Shown piece after piece: positions 14,693 through 21,080 of a stretch of 21,080 nucleotides of DNA; position 1 is the first letter of the stretch, and every line of letters starts with the position of its first letter. This DNA is from Oligoflexales bacterium (GTDB lineage: Bacteria; Bdellovibrionota; Oligoflexia; Oligoflexales; Oligoflexaceae), in assembly GCA_015232735.1 (NCBI GenBank), contig JADFZC010000009.1, forward strand, positions 1-21,080, written 5' to 3'. The position numbers were made by a program, and so were the translations under genes. The notes beneath the pieces were generated by a model. The model was given only the letters and a program-made list of their open reading frames with translations. It did not search any database and had not been told where the DNA came from.

Positions 14693-15651
14693 CACAGGTT
14701 TAAAGCTTCCTTGAATTTTTGAAAATCCTTTGGAAATAATCTCTCCAAGTATGGCGTTGATATTGAGAGAGATTCCGACCTGTTCATGCCTAACTTCAAA
14801 AAATCCGAAATAGTTGGCATATTTTGCGATACCTTTGTTTTCTTTTCTATGAAGGATATGCATTTATCACCCAAGAAACCGCCTAACTGAATCTTTGTTC
14901 CTTTTACATGCCTGTCAAAAATTATCTTGAAGATCTCTTCAACAGCAATTTTTTCCGGACCTAGAGCGCCTATTACCGCACATGAATCGGTCATCTCCAA
15001 ATCTATTGAATTGGAAATTATTGTAATAAGATCATCCAAAAATAGCGGAGAAATACCTTCACTGCAGTTTGGAATTGGATATATGAAGGGAAAACGCATG
15101 ATGTTCAATATTGAATTGATAAATCGATCGTGATTTCTGTTCCCATCATAGACAATACCCGGTCTTATAATTATTTTTTCAGGAATATTTGAGTTTAGTA
15201 TGGAAAATTCGGCATAATATTTTTCTTTTAGAAAGAGATTTTCCGATGTCCGGCTGGCTCCATTGGCGCTTAAGAAAATTATTCTCTTTGTCCCGGCTAA
15301 TTCCATGGCTTTTACGAGATTTCTTATTAATAGTACGTTTCTGGGAGGATTAAGATATTCAGGATCTACTTCAATGACATCCTTAGGACCCTGAAAGTTC
15401 TTTTCCCATGCGAGATGAACCACTGTATCCACCCCCCTGAGAGGAGCAGCCAACAACTCGCATGATCCTAAATCCGAGCATACGGGATAAACATTGTTTA
15501 GCGGTTCCGGTAAGCGATAGTGATAAACGGAAACGACAGTTTTGCCATTGTCAGATAAGTTTTTTATAAGCCGTTTTCCAATGAAACCGGCACTGCCGGT
15601 AACAAGCACAGCACCATCCTCGGAATTTTTTTGCATTATTTCCTTTTTCAT
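14692..15651 (-). CDS. Atypical SDR-family NAD(P)-binding protein (epimerase/dehydratase-like)
   Basis: This is an extended or atypical short-chain dehydrogenase fold of 319 aa from the ATG at 15651. The N-terminal VLVTGSAGFIGKRL (residues 15-28) carries the GxxGxxG dinucleotide site (G19, G22, G25). DTVVHLAW and IIFLSANGA fit the fold's later strands. The catalytic YxxxK position reads FLKEK (F140-K144), so the Tyr is replaced by Phe and classic epimerase or dehydratase chemistry is doubtful. IIIRPGIVYD follows as usual. AGGAGAT precedes the chosen ATG; the longer TTG start at 15693 lacks such a site and would overlap the glycosyltransferase. It probably shares its transcript, acting on the same sugar or as an assembly factor. 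The substrate is unknown. Confidence 0.85.
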   Translation of the reverse strand: MKKEIMQKNSEDGAVLVTGSAGFIGKRLIKNLSDNGKTVVSVYHYRLPEPLNNVYPVCSDLGSCELLAAPLRGVDTVVHLAWEKNFQGPKDVIEVDPEYLNPPRNVLLIRNLVKAMELAGTKRIIFLSANGASRTSENLFLKEKYYAEFSILNSNIPEKIIIRPGIVYDGNRNHDRFINSILNIMRFPFIYPIPNCSEGISPLFLDDLITIISNSIDLEMTDSCAVIGALGPEKIAVEEIFKIIFDRHVKGTKIQLGGFLGDKCISFIEKKTKVSQNMPTISDFLKLGMNRSESLSISTPYLERLFPKDFQKFKEALNL

Positions 15652-15656
15652 AGCCG

Positions 15657-15663
15657 ATCTCCT
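15657..15663 (-). promoter_or_regulatory. SDR gene ribosome binding site overlapping the glycosyltransferase stop
   Basis: AGGAGAT on the - strand lies 5 nt before the ATG at 15651. Its AG is shared with the TAG stop (15662-15664) of the upstream glycosyltransferase, suggesting coupled re-initiation. Confidence 0.75.
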
Positions 15664-16834
15664 AAGAATCCGCAAGACTGTCATATAGTTCAATCAATTG
15701 ATCTGCCGTCCTACTCCAGGTATTCCACGATCCCACCTCTTCTTTTATCTTTTTCTGAAAGTCAGAAAGATAAGACAATTCATTCGCCTGTTTGATTTTA
15801 TCTATCCAATCATCAATCGAATGACTCAAAAGCATAGGAAAGGCAACTTTTTTACCCAGAATTTCATCAACTGCACTTCCGCTCTGGTAAACAACAGGTA
15901 TTCCAAAAGAAAGAGCCTCTGTGGGAGGGAGGCCAAACCCCTCATAAAGGCTGGTATGCACATAGACATCCGCTTCCCTGTATTTCATTTCAAGATCTTC
16001 GCGCGTAAGTGAAGTCAAAGGTATCAAATATGATTTTCGAATAAGATCACTGAAGTTCTCCCTTGCCCATAATAGGCCTTTTTGATCTGTTACAAGCGTT
16101 AAAACAAATTTGCCATCCATCTTTTTCACAATATCACACAACAGATTAAACCTCTTGTATTTTTCAAACCTGGATACAGACAGTATCCCTACCGTTTCCG
16201 CATCTTTTCTATAAACTTCCTTGCCCTTAAACTCGGGAAAACCCAATGGAACAACTTTTGTTTTGCTTTCCACATATGGAAAAAATTCCACTACCGTTTT
16301 TTTTGTCCAGCATGAATCGCACACGATCTGGTCCACAACCGGCAATACCTTTGGCAAACAGTACTTGAGCTGCATTAGATAAAACATTGAAACATCATCT
16401 CTGGCAAGAAATGGTATCAGATCGTGAATCGTAAGAATTGTCCTGAATTTTTTGGAAAAATCAATGCTCCATGGAACATTGAAATTACTGAGACCATGAA
16501 AAATCTTTATCGTCGGATCATCAGCATAAACAGATTCCAAATAACGCCCTACCCTCACAGGCCAGACGATCTTGGACCTCATTATCTTATCTAAAAACCC
16601 CCAGCTTTTTAATGTAACTTCATCTAAACCCCGAAGGATTCTGGAAGGATCCTTCTTCATATGTATAAGGCAGGGTGCAATGTCTTTTCTTAAAAGTTCT
16701 TCGGCTATACATTTTGCGCTGAAATAAATCCCGGTTCCTTCTTCGCCTATTCCATATCCATCCCAAAACAGAACCCTCCATTTTCTTAAGGAGGTTTTCT
16801 CACCTTCTTTTGGAGAAGGGGGTCTTGAAGGCAT
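15662..16834 (-). CDS. Glycosyltransferase, GT4-like (GT-B fold)
   Basis: This 390-aa protein looks like a cytoplasmic GT4-type glycosyltransferase. The N-terminal half has an acceptor-side domain (WRVLFWDGYGIGEEGTGIY, then TILTIHDLIPF). The C-terminal half has the nucleotide-sugar domain, with VVPLGFP, VGILSVSRFEKYKRF, and the E-x7-E motif EGFGLPPTE (E298-E306) followed by ALSFGIPVV. No signal peptide or membrane segment is seen. The ATG at 16834 is favoured by GGAGAG 4 nt upstream; a GTG at 16846 would add four residues but has no ribosome site. It starts 30 nt after atpC with no terminator between, so it may be read from the atp operon. Donor and acceptor cannot be told; a mannosyl-type role in polysaccharide is a guess. 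Confidence 0.88.
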   Translation of the reverse strand: MPSRPPSPKEGEKTSLRKWRVLFWDGYGIGEEGTGIYFSAKCIAEELLRKDIAPCLIHMKKDPSRILRGLDEVTLKSWGFLDKIMRSKIVWPVRVGRYLESVYADDPTIKIFHGLSNFNVPWSIDFSKKFRTILTIHDLIPFLARDDVSMFYLMQLKYCLPKVLPVVDQIVCDSCWTKKTVVEFFPYVESKTKVVPLGFPEFKGKEVYRKDAETVGILSVSRFEKYKRFNLLCDIVKKMDGKFVLTLVTDQKGLLWARENFSDLIRKSYLIPLTSLTREDLEMKYREADVYVHTSLYEGFGLPPTEALSFGIPVVYQSGSAVDEILGKKVAFPMLLSHSIDDWIDKIKQANELSYLSDFQKKIKEEVGSWNTWSRTADQLIELYDSLADS

Positions 16835-16864
16835 CCGACTCTCCACATATGCTAAAAATTTTTG

Positions 16865-17284
16865 TCATATCTTAGACGATCTAATTGTCAGCAACCTGAT
16901 CTCTGCCCTCTTTAACGCGGAAAGCGCTCTTTCCACGTCCACTGAAGAATCTTGAGATGAAAGCCTGTCGAGAGCCCTCTTTCTTGAGGCCTCTGCCCTG
17001 TTTTGATCTATTTCCGATGGAATTTCAATAACATCTGCAAGCACACTTACCTTGTTGTTCTCCACCTCCACATAACCACCGCTAATAAAAAACCTTGAAG
17101 TTTCCTGCTGCTTGTTCGTCTCTATAACTATTTCACCTACGTCCATTTCGGCGATATAGGCTGCATGACCTGGTAAGATCTGAACATAACCAAATGTACT
17201 GGGCAAAATTATACTTTTAGCATCCACCTCAAGTATCGGTTTGCTCGGAGAGAGAACTTTTATTGATAAAAGATCCGTAAGCAT
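16865..17284 (-). CDS. atpC: ATP synthase F1 subunit epsilon
   Basis: Epsilon sits on the rotor with gamma and regulates the F1 ATPase. The 139-aa protein has the N-terminal beta-sandwich (LSIKVLSPSKPILEVDAKSI, LPSTFGYVQILPGHAAYIAEM) and the C-terminal helical hairpin (about residues 88-136, rich in Arg, Ala and Glu). The ATG at 17284 is chosen because AGGTGAT precedes it. An upstream GTG (17293) and ATG (17290) fall inside that site. It follows atpD directly and ends the atp genes proper. Confidence 0.95.
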   Translation of the reverse strand: MLTDLLSIKVLSPSKPILEVDAKSIILPSTFGYVQILPGHAAYIAEMDVGEIVIETNKQQETSRFFISGGYVEVENNKVSVLADVIEIPSEIDQNRAEASRKRALDRLSSQDSSVDVERALSALKRAEIRLLTIRSSKI

Positions 17285-17288
17285 TAGC

Positions 17289-17293
17289 ATCAC

Positions 17294-17295
<2 letters not shown>
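17289..17295 (-). promoter_or_regulatory. atpC ribosome binding site overlapping the atpD stop
   Basis: AGGTGAT on the - strand shares its AG with the atpD TAG stop (17294-17296) and lies 4 nt before the atpC ATG. Confidence 0.65.
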
Positions 17296-18745
<1,450 letters not shown>

Positions 18746-19618
18746 CTAACTTAACGCCTCGGCACCACTTACAATTTCTGTTAATTCAGTAGTGATAGCA
18801 GCCTGTCTTGCCCTGTTATATTTGATAGTTAATTTTCTTGAAACTTCTATAGCATTATTTGTAGCTGAATCCATTGCGGTCATACGAGCACCATGTTCCG
18901 AGGCAGCCCCTTCTAAAAACACCATGAAAAGATCACCGTACAATTTCCTCGAAAAAAGCATGTCTATCATATCGTTTAATTTTGGTTCAATGATATAGTC
19001 TCTGCCAGTCACTCCCTCTACTGCATCAATTTTCTCAGGTTCAATCGGTAAAAACTGGCTTATTGTCGGCATCTGGTCCATTGCTGATTTGAATTTTGGA
19101 TATGCCAGATAAATTCTGTCGTACTCTCTTTTTACGAACCTGTCCACGAGCCCCTTGCATAGTCCAACCGTTATATCATAATTAGGTTTTTCAAGTACTT
19201 TTTCCAATTTGCCAACAGACTTGTTCTTCAACTTTTTTGAAAATACTGTTGGCTTTCGTCCCCAGGTAAAAATATCCATCTCTACGCCGGCACTTTCCTT
19301 GCTTTTAAGAAATACCACAACGTTTTTATGATTGTTAGAATTCAAACCGCCGCAAAGGCCACGATCTGTTCCTATCATCACAAGCAGAGATCTCTTCTCT
19401 TCAACCTTTTTAAGGAGTGGAGATTTAAGTTCTTCCCGGTTTGAGGAAAGAAGGTTTGAAACCATATGATTGAAAGTCCGGTTATAAGGCCTGGCTTTCT
19501 GAACCGCCTGGACAGCTTTGGCAAAATAAGAAGCCGACACAAGTTTCATAGCACTTGTAATCTTTTGCGTACTTTTAACCGTGTTGATTCGTTTTCTTAT
19601 GTCCTTGAGATTAGCCAT
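18746..19618 (-). CDS. atpG: ATP synthase F1 subunit gamma
   Basis: Gamma is the central stalk that couples Fo rotation to the beta sites. The 290-aa protein starts [24 protein letters not shown], the typical gamma N-terminal helix, and has [11 protein letters not shown] in the Rossmann-like middle. It ends with the long C-terminal helix block ([14 protein letters not shown], then [23 protein letters not shown]). The ATG at 19618 overlaps the atpA stop by 8 nt and is preferred over an ATG at 19636, since AAGGA lies about 10 nt before it and the N-terminus then matches the family. Confidence 0.97.
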   Translation of the reverse strand: MANLKDIRKRINTVKSTQKITSAMKLVSASYFAKAVQAVQKARPYNRTFNHMVSNLLSSNREELKSPLLKKVEEKRSLLVMIGTDRGLCGGLNSNNHKNVVVFLKSKESAGVEMDIFTWGRKPTVFSKKLKNKSVGKLEKVLEKPNYDITVGLCKGLVDRFVKREYDRIYLAYPKFKSAMDQMPTISQFLPIEPEKIDAVEGVTGRDYIIEPKLNDMIDMLFSRKLYGDLFMVFLEGAASEHGARMTAMDSATNNAIEVSRKLTIKYNRARQAAITTELTEIVSGAEALS

Positions 19619-21080
19619 TTCTACTAAATCCTTCATCGTAGGACGTGATTGCTTTCTTCAATTCTTCCTCTATTTCAGAAAGCTTTGCCCTTCCCTCTAT
19701 CTTGTCAAGCATTGCCTGATGATTGGCCTTCAGATAAGTTGTAAGCCCTGACTCCCAAAGTTTAATTCTGGATATTTCATACTTATCCAAAAAGCCTTTC
19801 GTACCTGCATAAATTACCGCTACCTGCAGTCCTACATGTACCGGGGAATATTGCGGTTGTTTAAGGATTTCCACAAGTCTCGCACCGCGACTGAGAGTTT
19901 TCTGTGTCGCCTGATCCAAATCAGAACCAAATTGGGAAAAAGCCGCAAGTTCACGATACTGGGCAAGTTCAAGTCTCAGGGAACCAGCAACGGCTTTCAT
20001 GGCGGGAACCTGAGCAGCGCCTCCTACCCTTGATACACTCAATCCTGCGTTTACTGCTGGTCTTATGCCGCTAAAGAAAAGGTCCGACTCAAGGAAGATC
20101 TGTCCGTCGGTAATGGAAATCACATTTGTCGGAATATATGCCGAAATATCTCCCGCCTGAGTTTCTATTATTGGAAATGCGGTAAGCGATCCCGAACCTA
20201 ATTTCTCACTAAATTTGCATGCTCTTTCAAGAAGTCGGCTATGGAGATAAAAAACATCTCCAGGAAATGCCTCTCTTCCAGGAGGGCGTCTAAGTAAAAG
20301 GGAAAGTTCCCTGTAAGCTGCGGCCTGCTTGGAAAGGTCATCATAAAAAATAACAGCATGACGGCCATTGTCCCTGAAGTACTCAGCCATCCTGCAGCCA
20401 GCATATGGCGCCATAAAAAGCATTGGTGCCGGATCAGTAGCAGTAGCCACTACTATGATGGTATATTCCATGGCACCTTCTTTTTTAAGTCGGTCAACAA
20501 CCTGTGCAACAGTTGAAGCTTTCTGCCCTATTGCCACATATACGCAGATAACATCCTTTCCTTTTTGATTTATTATGGTATCGACAACAAGAGCTGTCTT
20601 TCCTGTTTGTCTGTCACCGATTATCAACTCCCTTTGGCCCCTGCCAATAGGAATCATTGAGTCAATAGATTTTAACCCTGTTTGAAGAGGCTCATGCACA
20701 GATCTTCTGGTAATGATGCCTGGCGCCTTTACTTCTACAATCCCCCTTTGCGCACCTGAAATTGGTCCCTGGCCATCTATAGGATCACCTAAAGCATTTA
20801 CAACCCTGCCAATAAGCTGATCCCCGATAGGAACTGAATTTATCTCCTTTGTTCTCTTTACAGATTGTCCTTCTTCAATTTCCGTAGAGTGACCCAAAAT
20901 GGCAACACCAACATTATCCTCTTCAAGATTCAAAACGATTCCTTTAATGCCGCATGAAAATTCGACGAGTTCACCTGCCATTGCTCCTTCAAGCCCATAA
21001 ATTCTGGCGATACCATCCCCTACTGTCAATACCGTCCCAGTCTCTTCAAGCTCCACCTTTTGATCGAAGTTCTTGATTCT
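19611..21080 (-). CDS. atpA: ATP synthase F1 subunit alpha (5' end beyond window)
   Basis: Alpha carries the non-catalytic nucleotide sites of F1. The reading frame stays open to the right edge: residues [15 protein letters not shown] are read before the first in-frame GTG (21056), and this matches internal alpha sequence, so the gene is partial. About 489 residues are visible, and roughly 15-20 N-terminal residues are missing. Motifs are [18 protein letters not shown], the Walker A loop [22 protein letters not shown], and [20 protein letters not shown]. The C-terminal helical domain ends in EGFSRNG. Its stop overlaps atpG by 8 nt. atpH and atpF, the usual upstream neighbours, would lie beyond the window. 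Confidence 0.98.
   Translation of the reverse strand, partial: RIKNFDQKVELEETGTVLTVGDGIARIYGLEGAMAGELVEFSCGIKGIVLNLEEDNVGVAILGHSTEIEEGQSVKRTKEINSVPIGDQLIGRVVNALGDPIDGQGPISGAQRGIVEVKAPGIITRRSVHEPLQTGLKSIDSMIPIGRGQRELIIGDRQTGKTALVVDTIINQKGKDVICVYVAIGQKASTVAQVVDRLKKEGAMEYTIIVVATATDPAPMLFMAPYAGCRMAEYFRDNGRHAVIFYDDLSKQAAAYRELSLLLRRPPGREAFPGDVFYLHSRLLERACKFSEKLGSGSLTAFPIIETQAGDISAYIPTNVISITDGQIFLESDLFFSGIRPAVNAGLSVSRVGGAAQVPAMKAVAGSLRLELAQYRELAAFSQFGSDLDQATQKTLSRGARLVEILKQPQYSPVHVGLQVAVIYAGTKGFLDKYEISRIKLWESGLTTYLKANHQAMLDKIEGRAKLSEIEEELKKAITSYDEGFSRNG

Noticed and set aside
16835..16864. Terminator between atpC and the glycosyltransferase from AAAAATTTTT
   Set aside because: The palindrome is only A/T, has no GC stem or T-run after a hairpin, and would not stop transcription by the usual rule.
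21054..21056. atpA start at the GTG at 21056
   Set aside because: The frame is open to the window edge and the upstream residues match internal alpha sequence, so the true start lies outside.

Overview
The window is chromosomal DNA of a moderately AT-rich bacterium. It carries two housekeeping clusters facing each other. The left two thirds (+ strand) is a division and cell wall (dcw) cluster: rsmH, ftsL, ftsI, murF, mraY, murD, ftsW, murC, ftsQ, ftsA, ftsZ. The right third (- strand) is the distal part of an F1Fo ATP synthase operon (atpA partial, atpG, atpD, atpC). It is followed on the same strand by a GT4-type glycosyltransferase and an atypical SDR-family protein. The two arms converge at about 14.65-14.69 kb on a perfect 11-bp inverted repeat. 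The full mraY/ftsI/ftsA/ftsQ set implies a walled, probably Gram-negative cell. The FtsZ, FtsA and MraY sequences look most like deltaproteobacterial lineages (Desulfobacterota and relatives), but that is an impression from sequence style, not a computed placement.

Region by region: 1-556 is an unrecognised multi-pass membrane protein that may start upstream of the window. 557-733 is a short AT-rich intergenic region with a possible promoter. 734-8934 is a tightly packed run, rsmH-ftsL-ftsI-murF-mraY-murD-ftsW, with overlaps or very short gaps. 8935-9265 is a 331-nt gap with a candidate promoter and foldable sequence, at the place where murG normally lies. 9266-12760 is murC-ftsQ-ftsA, with murC and ftsQ overlapping by 35 nt. 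12761-12986 is a ftsZ leader holding a full-consensus sigma-70-type promoter and a separate inverted repeat. 12987-14648 is a long ftsZ (553 aa). 14692-16834 (-) holds the SDR protein and the glycosyltransferase. 16865-21080 (-) is atpC, atpD, atpG and atpA.

How the genes work together: MurC, MurD and MurF add amino acids to the UDP-MurNAc precursor. MraY moves the finished pentapeptide onto undecaprenyl phosphate. FtsW and FtsI polymerise and cross-link at the septum, and FtsL, FtsQ, FtsA and FtsZ form the divisome scaffold. Usual members mraZ, murE, murG, murB and ddl are not here, so the pathway must be completed from elsewhere or in another way. The atp genes encode F1 alpha, gamma, beta and epsilon.

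I found no mobile element, CRISPR array, tRNA or rRNA, and no clear novel multi-gene system. The points most worth a second look are the gene-depleted dcw cluster, the ftsZ leader architecture, the long FtsZ linker, and the SDR protein that has Phe in place of the catalytic Tyr and is appended to the atp operon. Several start codons were moved from the longest-ORF position on Shine-Dalgarno evidence; each entry says where.
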